64,000 bases of DNA. It comes from Orientallactaga sibirica (lineage: Eukaryota > Chordata > Mammalia > Rodentia > Dipodidae). Shown piece after piece: positions 47,750 to 57,831 of the stretch; within the stretch, counting starts at the first letter, position 1; each line of letters opens with the position of its first letter. A program made the position numbers and the translations under genes. The notes beneath the pieces are model-generated. The model ran no database searches and had not been told where the DNA came from. It saw only the letters and a list, made by a program, of their open reading frames with translations. The stretch lies in assembly GCA_036365145.1 (NCBI GenBank), contig JAEOAD010002762.1, positions 46,001 through 110,000 of the forward strand. The letters run 5' to 3'.

Positions 47750-49183
47750 AAAATTTAAATGAAAAAAGAAAAAAGAAACTGGGACTCCTGCTTATGGCAG
47801 AAAGCATTCTTGGTACATTATTTTTCCTCAAATATCTGTGATGATGTGTGCAACTACCTATACACATGCATGCACACTCACAGATAGTAAGCCCATAAAA
47901 CATCTCCAAATCAGGGTTAGAGAGATGGCTTAGCGGTTAAGGCGCCTGTCTCCTAAGCCTACAAATCCTGGTTGCAATCTCCAGAAGTTGCAATCTCCAG
48001 GTCCCACATTGAGCCAGATGCGAAGTGACTCAAGGGCGCTATGCCGCACGTGAACTCAAGGGGGCACACATATCTAGATTTCCTTCTCAGCTGGTGAGAC
48101 ATTGCTGGCACACCCATCTCTACCTGTCTTCCTCTCTGTATCTCTCTCTGAGTCTCTCTCCAAAAATGAATAAATAAATAAATACATAAAGAAATAAATA
48201 AATGAAATTTAATGAAAAAAAAAAAAGGAAACAGGGAATCCTGCTTATGGCAGAAATCATTCTTGGTACATTATTTTCCCTCAAATATCAGTGAGGATGC
48301 ATGCCACTACCTACACACATGCATACACACTCACAGATAGTAAGCCCATAAAACATCTCCAAATCAGGACTGTAGACATGGCTTAGCAGCTAAGGCACCT
48401 GACTCCTAAGCCTAAGAACACTGTTTCCAATCTCCAACAGTTGCAATCTCCAGGTCCCACCTTTAGCCAGATGCAGTTATGCAAGGGCGCAATGCCGCAA
48501 GTGAACACAAGGGGGCGCACCCATCTAGATTTCCTTCTCAGCAGCTGAGACACTGCTGGCATGCCCATCTCTACGTGTCTTCTTCTCTGTCTCTCTGTCT
48601 CTCTCTGTCTGGGTCTCTCTGTGTCTCTCTCCACAAAAATAATAAATAAATGAATAAATAAATCAATAAATCAATAAATAAACAAATAAATAAATAAATA
48701 AAATTTAATGAAAAAAGAGAAAAGGAACAGGGAATCCTGCTTACGGCAGAAAGCATTCTTGGTACATTGTTTTTCCTCAAATATCAGTTAGGGTGTGTAC
48801 CACTACCTACACACATGCATACACAATCACAGATAGTAAGCCCATAAAATATCTCCAAATCAGGGCTGGAGAGATGGCTTAGTGGTTAAGGTGCCTGCTC
48901 CCTAAGCCATAGAACGCTAGTTCCAATATACAGTAGTGGCAATCTCAAGGTCCCGCGTTTAGCCAGATGCAAAGTGATGCAAGGGCGCAATGCTGCACTT
49001 GACCACAAGGGGGCTCACACATTTATATTTACTTCTCAGCAGCTGACACAAGCTGGTACGCCCATCTCTACCTGTCTTCCTCTCTCTCTGTCTGTGTCTC
49101 TCTCCAAAAAAAATAAATAAATAAATAAATAAATAAATAAATACATACATGAATGAATGAATGAATGAATTAAAGGAGGAAAA

Positions 49184-49227
<44 letters not shown>

Positions 49228-49844
49228 AAAAAAAATTTAAGTGAAAAAAGAAAAATAAACAGGGAATCCTGCTTGTGGCAGAAAGCATTCTTGGTACATT
49301 ATTTTTCCTCAAACATCAGTGAGGGTGTGTGCCACTTCCTACACACATGCATACAAATTCACACATAGTAAGCCCATAAAACATCTCCAAATCAGGGCTG
49401 GAGAGATGGCTTAGCAGTTAAGGCACCTGCCTCCCAAGCCTACAAACCGTGGTTCCAATCTTCAGCAGTTATAATCTCCAGGTCCCACGTTTACCCAGAT
49501 GCAAAGTGACGCAAAGGCGCAATGCCGCACGTGAATTCAAGGGGGTGCACACATCTAGATTTACTTCTCAGCAGCTGAGACACTGCTGGCACGCCCATCT
49601 CTACCTGTCTTCCCCTCTCTCTCTCTCTTTCTGTGTGTCTCTCTCCAAAAAAAATAAATAAAGAAAGAAAGAAAGAAAGAAAGACAATGTAAATGAAAAA
49701 AGAAAAGAAACAGGGACTCCTACTTATGGCAGAAAGCGTTTGTCCTCATTATTTTTCCTCAAATATCAGTGAGGATGTGCACCACTACCTACACACATGC
49801 AAACACACTGACAGATAGTAAGCCCATAAAACATCTCCAAATCA

Positions 49845-50302
49845 GGGCTGGAGAGATGGCTTACCGTTTAAGGCGCCTGCCTCCTAAGCCTACCAACCCT
49901 GGTTCCAATCTCCGGCAGTTGCAATCTCCAGGTCCCACGTTTAGCCAGATGCAAAGTGACGCAAATGTGCAATGCCGCACTTGACCACAATGGGGCGCAC
50001 CCATCTAGATTTCCTTCTCAGCAGCTGAGACACTTCTGGCACACCCAAATCTACCTGTCTTCCTCTCTCTCTCTCTCTCTCTCTCTCCCTCTCTCTCTGT
50101 CTCTCTACAAAAATAAATAAATGAATAAATAAATAAGTGAAATTTAAATGAAAAAAGAAAAAGGAAACAGGGAATCCTGCTTATGGCAGAAAGCATTCTT
50201 GGTACATTATTTTTCCTCAAATATCAGTGAGGATGTGTGCCACTACCTACACACATGCATACACACTCACAGATAGTAAGCCCATAAAACATCTCCAAAT
50301 CA
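49845..50302 (+). repeat. Representative array unit (458 bp)
   Basis: SINE part at about 49845-50165: head, GGTTCCAATCTCC, GCCAGATGCAAAGTGACGC, CTTGACCACAATGGGGCGC, CT tract, AAATAAAT tail. Spacer part at about 50166-50302: CAGGGAATCCTGCTTATGGC, TTGGTACATTATTTTTCC, GTGTGCCACTACCTACACAC, AGATAGTAAGCCCATAAAAC. Confidence 0.88.
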
Positions 50303-51513
50303 GGACTGGAGACATGGCTTAGCAGCTAAGGCGCCTGCCTCCTAAGCCTTAGAACATTGGTTCCAATCTCCAGAAGTTGCAATCTCCAGGTCCCACGTTT
50401 AGCCAGATGCAAAGTTATGCAAGGGTGCAATGCCTCAAGTGAACACAAGGGTGCGCACCCATCTAGATTTCCTTCTCAGCAGCTGAGACACTGCAGTGCA
50501 CCCATCTCTACTTGACTTCCTCTCTGTCTCTCTGTTTCTCTCTGTCTGTGTCTCTCTCCACAAAAATAATAATGAATGAATGAATCAATCAATCAATAAA
50601 TAAAATTTAAATGAAAAAGGAAAAAGGAACAGGGAGTCCTGCTTATGACAGCAAGCATTCTTGGTACATTATTTTTCCTCAAATATCAGTAAGGATGTGT
50701 ACCACTACCTACACACATGCATACACACTCACAGATAGTAAGCCCATAAATTATCTCCAAGTCAGGGCTGGAGAGATGGCTTAGCAGTTAAGGGACTTGA
50801 CTCCTAAGCCTAAGAATGGTGGTTCCAACCTCCTGAATTTGCAATCTGCTGGTCCCACGTTTAGCCAGAATCAAAGTGATGAAAGATCGCAATGCTGCCC
50901 TTGACCACAAGGGGGCACACACATCTAGATTTCCTTCTCAGCAGCTAAGACACTGCTGGCACGCCCATCTCTACCTGTCTTCTCTCTCTCTGTGTGTGTG
51001 TGTGTGTCTCTCCAAAAATTAAAATTAAAATTAATTAATTAATTAATTAATTAAAATTTAAATGAAGAAAGAAAAAAGAAACAGGGAATCCTGCTTATGG
51101 CAGAAAGCATTCTTGGTACACTATTTTTCCTCAAATATCAGTGAGGGTGTGTGCCACTACCTACACACATGCATACACACTCACAGATAGTAAGCCCATA
51201 AAACATCTCCAAATCAGGGCAGGACAGATCGCTTAGCAGTTAAGGCGCCTGCCTCCTAAGTCTAAGAACGCTGGTTCAATCTCCAGCAGTTGCAATCTCC
51301 AGGTCCCAAGTTTAGCCAGATGCAAAGTGACACAAGGGCGCAATGCCGCACTTGACCACAAGGAGGCGCACACATCTAGATTTCCTACTCAGCAGCTGAG
51401 ACACTGCTGGCACGCTGATCTCTACCTGTCTTCCTCTCTCTCTCTGTCTCTCTCACTCTCTCTCTGTGTCTCTCAGTGTCTCTCTCCACAAAAATAATAA
51501 ATGAATAAAGAAA

Positions 51514-51554
<41 letters not shown>

Positions 51555-51604
51555 AAATTTAAATGAAAAAAGAAAAAGGAAACAGGGAATCCTGCTTATG
51601 GCAG

Positions 51605-52141
51605 TGTGATGGTTAAGTTTGTGTCAACTTGATTTGTTTAGGAATCCACAGACATTCCTCATAAGTGTGTTTCTGAGGCTGCCTCTAGGAAGGATTAACT
51701 AAAGGAAGAATCCTTCCCCCAGGGGTAAGCCTTCCCCCAGAGTGGGCGGCCCAGAGTGGGCGGCCCCTCTTGGAGGAGGGGGCTGGTTGATAAAAAGGAG
51801 CTCTGAGAAGAAAGGCTCTCTCTCTCCCACCTGGCTGCCGCTGCTACTAGCTGCTTGGTGTTTTCTGCTTGGTACCTGCTGCTTGGTGTTGCTGCTCTCC
51901 AGTGTGGACTGAAGACCAGGGTGGACTGAAGAGCAGCATCTCTCCAGGAAGCCTCCAGGCCTTCAGTGCCGGATTGGGACTGCTGAGGTCTCCAGCCTCG
52001 TGGACTGAGCAGCTACCAGGTTTCTTGACTCTTGGACCTGCAACCTGCTATTGCTGGACTGTGTAAGCTAATCCAATAAATCCCCTTTTAATACAATTCA
52101 TTCTGTCCATTCTGTTCCTCTAGAGAACCCTGACTAATACA
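51605..52141 (+). mobile_element. Solo LTR (537 bp) inserted in one array unit
   Basis: Begins TGTGATGGTTAAG and ends CTGACTAATACA, with AATAAATCCCC as polyadenylation signal near 52075. It is flanked by a 5-bp duplication GGCAG (51600-51604 and 52142-52146). It splits the spacer word CTTATGGCAG/GGCAGAAAGC of one unit. The 5-bp duplication and TG...CA ends mark it as a retroviral LTR, probably rodent ERV1- or ERVL-like; the family is not named with certainty. A short frame inside (51869-52066) is not a gene. Confidence 0.87.
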
Positions 52142-52921
52142 GGCAGAAAGCATTCTTGGTACATTATTTTTCCTCAAATATCAGTGAGGATGTGTGCCAC
52201 TACCTACACACATGCATACACACTCACAGATAGTAAGCCCATAAAACATCTCCAAATCAGGGCTGGAGAGCCTAAGAACGCTGGTTTCAATCTCCAGCAG
52301 TTGCAATCTCCAGGTCCCACGTTTAGCCAGATGCAAAGTGACGAAAGGGCCCAATGCCACACTTGACCACAAGGGGGCGCACATATCTAGATTTACTTCT
52401 AAGCAATTGAGACACTGCTGGCTCGCCCATCTCTACATGTCTTCCTCTCTGTCTCTCTTTCTCTGTGTGTCTCCCTCCAAAAATATAAAAAATAATTTAA
52501 TAAATAAATAAATAAAATTTAAATGAAAAAAGAAACAGGGATTCCTGCTTATGGCAGACAGCATTCTTGGTACATTATTTTTTCTCAAATATCAGTGAGG
52601 ATGTGTGCCACTACCTATACACATGCATACACACTCAAAGATAGTAAGCCCATAAAACATCTCCAAATCAGGGCTGGAGAGATGGCTTAGCGGTTAAGGC
52701 GCCTGCCTCCTAAGTGTAAGAACCCTGGTTCTAATCTCCAGCGGTTCCAATCTCCAGGTCTCAAGTTTAGCCAGCTGAAAAGTGACAGCAGGGCACAATG
52801 CCACACTTGACCACAAGGGGACGCATGCATCTGGATTTCCTTCACAGCAGCTAAGTGGCTGTGTCGCGCCCATCTCTCTCTATTTGTCTTCCAGTCCCTC
52901 TCTCTGTGTCTCTCTCCAAAA

Positions 52922-53765
52922 AAATTGTCCAAATCAAAAGGAGCAAAATGAAATGACATTTAGGCTATGAAATCTTAATATACACATCACAATGATTACA
53001 ATGTTTTAATATCATAATAACTGATAAATAGACTATGTGTCAGACATTTCATTCCATTTTAATCAAAATCTCTAGTCTGCCATATTAATCACCCCCTTGG
53101 GGTACAGTAGCAGATTTCTAATTTAGTCATCAAACATTAACAATGAAGAGTTCCAGGGAATATTCTTTTATTTATGTTCTTTTATTTAATTATCATGCAG
53201 GTTTACAGAGAAATCAGGAGGGGGATGCTACCTTCACAGATGCAACATAGACAGATATATAGTTTGCTAATCAGACCTTAAACAGTGGATAAACCCTGAG
53301 AAATCAGGTGTGTGGAGTCTCTCCTGAAGGTGAGACCCTTTTAACAGTTTATTATTGTATGCTCAGCTAGGGGCTCCCTGCTCACATTCATCTCTGTTCC
53401 CTGAACATTTTCTCCATCCCTGGCAATGGGGAGCACAAACAAGACACCTGTCAGGGAAAGGTCAGAGGCAGGCTCTGGCGATGGTGAAAGTGGTACAACG
53501 AAGCAACTTGATGGAACCATTGATCCACCCTCCACAAGATTACCACCCTCAGGAACACAAACTATCAGGAGCTAACAGTCTGTGGGAAAGCATGGTGGAG
53601 ATGAGGGGACGACACTAAAGACAGCACAGGAACAAGAACAGCCACCCGCACAGCCTTGGACTTGTCCCTTTCTTTCTTTGAACATTGTGAAAACAAATGT
53701 CCTCATTTAGAAAATGTGCATATGATGTCAAACAGAAAACCACATGTTAAAAATATGTAGGAGAG
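52922..53765. other. Non-repetitive DNA between the array and rDNA spacer
   Basis: AT-rich up to about 53220, then mixed. No exon-like frame is recognised; short opposing frames at 53341-53618 have no domain. It may be the original sequence next to which the array grew. Confidence 0.45.
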
Positions 53766-54033
53766 GGCTGGAGAGATGGCTTAGCAGTTAAGGCGCCTGC
53801 CTCCTAAGCCTAAGAACCCGGTTCCAATCTCCAAATCCCACGTTTAGCCAGATGCAAAGTGATGAAAGGGCGCAATGCCACACTTGCCCAAAAGGGGGTG
53901 CACACATCTGGATTTCGTTCACAGCAACTGAGAGACTGCTGGCATGCCCATTCTCTATCTGTCTCCCCTCTCCTCTCTCTCTGTCTCTCTCTGTGTCTCT
54001 CTCTAAAAATAAAAAAATAAAAAAAAAAAAATG
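53766..54033 (+). mobile_element. Dispersed Dip-like SINE of the array subfamily
   Basis: Same head, CCGGTTCCAATCTCC and GTTTAGCCAGATGCAAAGTG as the array units, but without the 140-bp spacer. AATATGTAGG before and AAATGTAGGG after form a target duplication, so this was a normal retroposition. Confidence 0.88.
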
Positions 54034-54078
54034 TAGGGTAAATATTTGCAATGAATATGCAATCAAAATAAATGAAGA

Positions 54079-54343
54079 GGGCTGGAAAGATGGCTTATTG
54101 GTTAAGGCACCTGCCTCCTAAGCCTATGAACCCGGTTCCAATCTCCAGGTCCCACGTTTAGCCAGATGCAAAGTGACACAAGGGAGCAATGCCACACTTG
54201 CCCAAAAGGAAGTGCACATATCTGGATTTCGTTCACAGCAGCTGAGAGACTGCTGGCGAGCCCATTTTCTATCTGTCTTCTTCTCCCTCTCTCTCTGTTT
54301 CTCTCTGTGTCTCTCTCTAAAAATAAAAATAAAAAAACTTTTA
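54079..54343 (+). mobile_element. Dispersed Dip-like SINE of the array subfamily
   Basis: Head GGGCTGGAAAGATGGCTTAT, the CCGGTTCCAATCTCC B-box-like element, GCCAGATGCAAAGTGACAC, CT tract and AAAATAAAAAAAC tail. AATGAAGAG and AATGAGGAG flank it. Confidence 0.87.
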
Positions 54344-54359
54344 AAAAATGAATGAGGAG

Positions 54360-54527
54360 GGCTGGAGTGATGGCTCAGTGGCTACATCCAAATGCACAAA
54401 GTAGGAAGTATCTGGTGTTTGTTTGCAATGTTTAGAGGCCCTGGCATACCTATTCTCTCTCTATATATATATTTGCTTCTTTCTCACTCTCTTTAAATAG
54501 TTAAATTAATAAAATATTTTTTTAAAT
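54360..54527 (+). mobile_element. Short Dip SINE of a different, older subfamily
   Basis: GGGCTGGAGTGATGGCTCAG head, the body deleted in part, then GGTGTTTGTTTGCAATG, GGCCCTGGCATACC and TTCTCTCTC, tail TTAATAAAATA. It lacks the CCAATCTCCAG words of the array subfamily. Confidence 0.8.
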
Positions 54528-54629
54528 GAGTGAAGAGCATCAATTTCTCTCTGGAAAAAAGTCCAACATGGAGATTAAAACCCTCAATAGCATTAGAAAG
54601 AAAATAGATTAAAAAGAGGCGTAATGGGA

Positions 54630-54919
54630 GCTGGAGAGATGGCTTAGCTGTTAAGGCGCCTGCCTGCTAAGCCTAAGAACCCGGTTCCAATCTCCAGGTC
54701 CCATGATGCAAAGCCAGATGCAAAGTGATTCAAGGGCGTAATGCCGCACTTGCCCACAAGGAGTTGCAGGCATCCGGATTTCGTTCACAGCAGCTGAGAG
54801 ACTGCTGGCGAGCCCATTCTCTACCTGTCTCCCTCTCCCACTCTCTCTGTCTGTCTCTCTCTGTGTCTCTCTCCAAAAATAAAAAAATAAAAAAAAATAA
54901 ATAATTAATAAAAAATTTT
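54630..54919 (+). mobile_element. Dispersed Dip-like SINE of the array subfamily
   Basis: Head GAGCTGGAGAGATGGCTTAG, CCGGTTCCAATCTCCAGG, GTCTCTCTCC and an AATAAAAAAATAAA tail. An exact 12-bp duplication AAAAAGAGGCGT occurs before and after it. Confidence 0.88.
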
Positions 54920-54935
54920 TAAAAAGAGGCGTTTA

Positions 54936-55135
54936 GGGATGGAGAGATGGCTTAGCAGTTAAGTCGCCTGCCTGCTAAGCCTAAAAACCAGGTTCCAATC
55001 TCCAAGTCCTACCTTTAGCCAGATGCAAAGTGATTCATGGGTGCAATGTCGCACTTGCCCATAAGGGGGTGCACTCATCTGGATTTTGTTCACAGCAGCT
55101 GAGAGATTGCTGGCTCGCCCATTCTCTGTCTCCCT
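54936..55135 (+). mobile_element. Dip-like SINE, 3' end joined to a B1 tail fragment
   Basis: Head GGATGGAGAGATGGCTTAGC and body to GATTGCTGGCTCGCCC, then cut and followed by a B1-like end CCAGAGTGAGACCCTACC and an A-run (55137-55178). Confidence 0.8.
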
Positions 55136-55248
55136 TTACCAGAGTGAGACCCTACCTAACAAAACAAAAAAAAAAAAATGTTCTTTTTAGATGCATATGC
55201 CCCCTTATGCATCTGGCTTACGTATTTCACTGGGCAAGGTGAGGGCAT

Positions 55249-55860
55249 TTGGTGTACATGCCAGCCTTCTACGTGTCTCCTACATACTATTGGTTCTGCA
55301 GGTGGAGTTGCCTGGTACTCATCAGAAACCACCAAGAAAAAAAAATGTTTAATTTTACACAGATGACCTGTAGGATTTTCACCTGGGACGTGTCCACTTC
55401 AGTGTCGATTCTGCAGGTGGAGTCTGCCGGTACTCCAGACGCGATTTCTGCATGGGGGGACTCCGCCAAAACCACTTGTTGCCCACAGGAGGTGAGGCAG
55501 GACTGCCTTCCTCCCCCACAGCCCAGGGAGGGACATCTTCGCCCGTGTTCGGGTCCTGCCCTCAGATTTCATACACAAACCTCCGTCGCGCTCCACACTC
55601 CCTCCCTCCGTCTAGCAGCATGGGCGGGTAGCGATGCATTACCTTATCCTTGGGCGCCATCTAGCGGATGCTAATTTTGAACGTGAGGTGGTGAAAGAAA
55701 GTTCCCGTGCCTGGACCCGTCATGTTTACAGCAGTTTAGGACCTGATTTTTTTGGTTCCTCTGCACGCACAATTTTTATAGCAATGCATAATGCCATGCC
55801 ACCCACCACAAGATTTCTGTGTCCAGCTGGGACTTCCCAGAAACCGCTAAAAAAAGAAAA
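55249..55860 (+). repeat. rDNA intergenic spacer repeats, degenerate outer copies
   Basis: Three related segments (about 55255-55345, 55362-55525, 55690-55855) share words with the GC-rich repeats at 57.2-57.75 kb: CTACGTGTCT, TTCTGCAGGTGGAGT, TGTGTCCAGCTGGGACTTCC and CCCAGAAACC. They mark the outer, decayed end of the spacer repeat family and so the left limit of rDNA-related sequence that I can see. Confidence 0.6.
55646..55662 (-). promoter_or_regulatory. Possible CTCF-type site
   Basis: GGGCGCCATCTAGCGGA is close to the reverse complement of the CTCF core (CCAC/T-type AGATGGCGC form). Single motif match only; binding is inferred. Confidence 0.35.
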
Positions 55861-55871
55861 GCATCTTTGCT

Positions 55872-55994
55872 GGGGCCTGGCACACGCCTTTAATCCAAGC
55901 ACTCGGGAGGTAGAGGTAGGAGGATCGTCTTGAGTTTGAGGCCACCCTGAGAATATAGAGTGAACTCCAGGTCAGCCTGAACTAGAGTGAGACC

Positions 55995-56032
<38 letters not shown>
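55872..56032 (+). mobile_element. B1 SINE (sense) with long A-tail
   Basis: GGGGCCTGGCACACGCCTTT through GCCTGAACTAGAGTGAGACC to an A-run of about 35 bases. Confidence 0.92.
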
Positions 56033-56033
<1 letters not shown>

Positions 56034-56069
56034 CACCTTTAACAAAGCACTGAACTATCTCAGTAGCCC

Positions 56070-56168
56070 TTTTTTAAAAATAACATTTATTTATTTATTT
56101 TGTGGGTGGGGATGGGTGTCCCAGAGCCGCTAGACATGGCAAACGAACTCCAGACGCATGCACTATCT
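56070..56168 (-). mobile_element. Dip-type SINE fragment (antisense)
   Basis: TTAAAAATAACATTTATTTA tail, then GGGTGTCCCAGAGCCGCTAG and AACGAACTCCAGACGCATGC; cut off before the head and joined to a TTTTC repeat. Confidence 0.8.
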
Positions 56169-56191
56169 TTTCTTTTCTTTTCTTTTCCTTT

Positions 56192-56281
56192 CGAATTTAC
56201 AGCAATCCTCCTACCTCTGTCTCCAAATGCTGGGACTAAAGGCTTGCTCACCACGCCCGGTTTTTCTCTCTTGCGCCCGCT

Positions 56282-56316
<35 letters not shown>
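56192..56316 (-). mobile_element. B1 fragment (antisense) followed by (CT)n
   Basis: AATCCTCCTACCTCTGTCTC to CACCACGCCCGG is the distal half of an antisense B1. Then CT repeats run at 56284-56316. Confidence 0.82.
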
Positions 56317-56321
<5 letters not shown>

Positions 56322-56400
56322 TTTAACTTTTTTAACTGCTGCTGTGATTCTTCTAGTTACCCTGAAGCTCCACAATTCTTTTCGCTTCCTAACATGTTGT

Positions 56401-56803
56401 GAGTGCTTTAAGAGTGCTCACATAGGAGGGACAGAAGAAACATACGTTGTCCATCACCAGCGAATAAGCAAGCCCCGCTTTTTTTTTGTTTTTTTTTTTT
56501 TTTTCAGGTAGGGTCTCACTCTAGCCCAGGCTGACCAGCCCAGGCTGACCTGGAATTTCACTGTAGTCTCAGGGTGGCCTTGAACTCACGGTGATCCTCC
56601 TACCTCTGCCTCCCGAGTGCTGGGATTAAAGGCGTGTGCCACCACGCCCGTCTCAAGCCCCGTTTTTATAACATGTCTCTTTCATTTTAGTTAGAAAAGA
56701 CTTCAGGGTACTAGAAGAAGAATCACTTGCTTATTCGCGTGATGGACAACGTATGTTTCTTCTGTCCCTCCTATGTGAGCACTCTTAAACAAGGAAGCAC
56801 TCC
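56401..56803. repeat. Inverted repeat with about 70-bp arms and B1-containing loop
   Basis: Left arm 56401-56472 and right arm 56726-56803 are near-perfect reverse complements. Matching words are GCTCACATAGGAGGGACAGA on the left and TCTGTCCCTCCTATGTGAGC on the right. The 253-bp loop holds an antisense B1. The arms differ by a 2-base deletion and a short insertion near the outer end. It lies in the rDNA spacer upstream of the repeats. Confidence 0.88.
56484..56656 (-). mobile_element. B1 SINE (antisense) in the inverted-repeat loop
   Basis: CAGGTAGGGTCTCACTCTAG to CCACGCCCGTC with a 13-bp internal duplication of CCCAGGCTGACCA type. CAAGCCCCG on both sides (about 56470 and 56656) is the target duplication. 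Confidence 0.9.
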
Positions 56804-56867
56804 AAAGGTGGAAACATTTCTACATCAGGGACCTGCAGATATATGTTAGGAGTTTTGTGTAAACTTG

Positions 56868-56950
56868 CCAGCGAGGGAGGGAGGGAGGGAGGGAGGGGGA
56901 GGGGGAAGGAGGGAGGGGGAGGGGGAGGGAGAGAGAGAGAGAGAGAGGGA
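56868..56950. repeat. Polypurine (GGGA)n / GA tract
   Basis: An unbroken purine run of about 80 bp with GGGA units and a terminal GAGAGA part; a likely triplex-forming sequence in the rDNA spacer. Confidence 0.93.
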
Positions 56951-57200
56951 TCGATGGATCCTGGGTAAAATAAGCATCTAGGGCATGTTTATTTGGAACG
57001 TGAGACTGTGAACGCTGTGTCACCCAGCATGTTTATAGCAGCCTAGGGCATTTTCTGAATCGTGTGCCCTGACAGGCATTGTCCTTTGATTCCCACGCAC
57101 GCCGCCGCCACCGCCGCCCGGGTGGGCAGGCGGCTATTCTTAACCCGGAGAAGGGAGGGCGGGTGGGTACTTTCACGAGGCCGCCGCTGGGGGGAGAAGG

Positions 57201-57750
57201 TAGGGCGGGCGGGGATACATGCGATTCTCCTACGTGTCTATAGTTTCGGTTCTGCAGCTGGAGTCCGCCGGTCCTCTGACATGATTTCTGAGTGCGAGGC
57301 GCCCATTCTTCACTCGGAGAGTGGAGGGAGGGTGAGTGGGCGCTTTTAGGAGTCCGCCGCCGTCCCTTCTTCCCATTCTTCACCGGGATAGGGTAGGGGC
57401 GGGCGCGGTGCGTGTGATTCTTCTACGTGTGTACTTTATAGTTTCGGTTTTGCGGCTGGAGTCGGCCTGTACCCCGAGCCGCTTTCTGCGTCCAGCGGGG
57501 ATTCCCCAGAAACCAATTGTTCCCCCACCGGAGGGTGAGGCGGGAACTGCCCCCTCCCGCTCTCCCCCCCACCCCCCACGCAGGGTGGTCTCGGGCGGGC
57601 GGGGTGCATGCGATTCTTCTATGTATGTATGTATTTTAGTTTCGGTTTTGCAGCTGGAGTCGGGCTGTACCCCGAGCCGCTTTCTGCGTCCAGCGGGGAT
57701 CCCCCAGAACCTAATTGTTCCCCCACCGGAGGGTGAGGCGGGAACTGAAC
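57201..57750 (+). repeat. rDNA spacer repeats, three GC-rich units with roughly 195-200-bp spacing
   Basis: Units at about 57201-57311, 57401-57549 and 57594-57747 share ATGCGATTCTTCTA-type words, AGTTTCGGTTTTGC, CTGGAGTCGG, CCCGAGCCGCTTTCTGCG and CCACCGGAGGGTGAGGCGGG. The last two are about 90% alike by eye. They precede the putative spacer promoters, like the upstream spacer repeats of other rodent rDNA. Confidence 0.75.
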
Positions 57751-57831
57751 CCCCGCAGGGAGGCGGCGGGAACTGGCTGTAAGATTGCCCGCAGGATCGT
57801 CTTCCGGGCTGCGGTCTCACGGGCTCCATGG

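Larger units (their letters stand above)
27493..52921 (+). repeat. 25-kb tandem array of about 55 SINE-plus-spacer units (roughly 460 bp each)
   Basis: Head-to-tail units share the same order. First comes a Dip-like SINE head (GCTGGAGAGATGGCTTA, A-box like TGGCTTAGCGGT, B-box-like GGTTCCAATCTCC). Next is a body with CCACGTTTAGCCAGATGC and a GACCACAAGGGGGCGCACAC motif, then a CT-rich tract, an AAAT-rich tail, and a 140-bp non-SINE spacer (AATCCTGCTTATGGCAGAAA to AAACATCTCCAAATC). SINE heads recur at 27914, 28377, 28841, 29297, 30280 and so on, with spacing mostly 440-530. The spacer repeats with each SINE, so amplification was of the whole unit and not repeated retroposition. The array starts inside a SINE and ends in a SINE tail without a spacer. 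No protein gene is present; the short frames here are repeat artefacts. Confidence 0.93.

Noticed and set aside
27439..50220. Many 60-160-codon frames in the array on both strands (for example those reading MRKNNVPRMLSAISR on the minus strand)
   Set aside because: They recur with every unit, run through CT/GA microsatellites and differ by frame shifts from unit to unit. They are repeat artefacts, not a gene family.
27493..52921. Regular repeats with intervening sequence, superficially like a giant CRISPR-type array
   Set aside because: The units are about 460 bp, contain a SINE with CT and AAAT tracts, and the 'spacers' are the same sequence in every unit. The rest of the window is mammalian.
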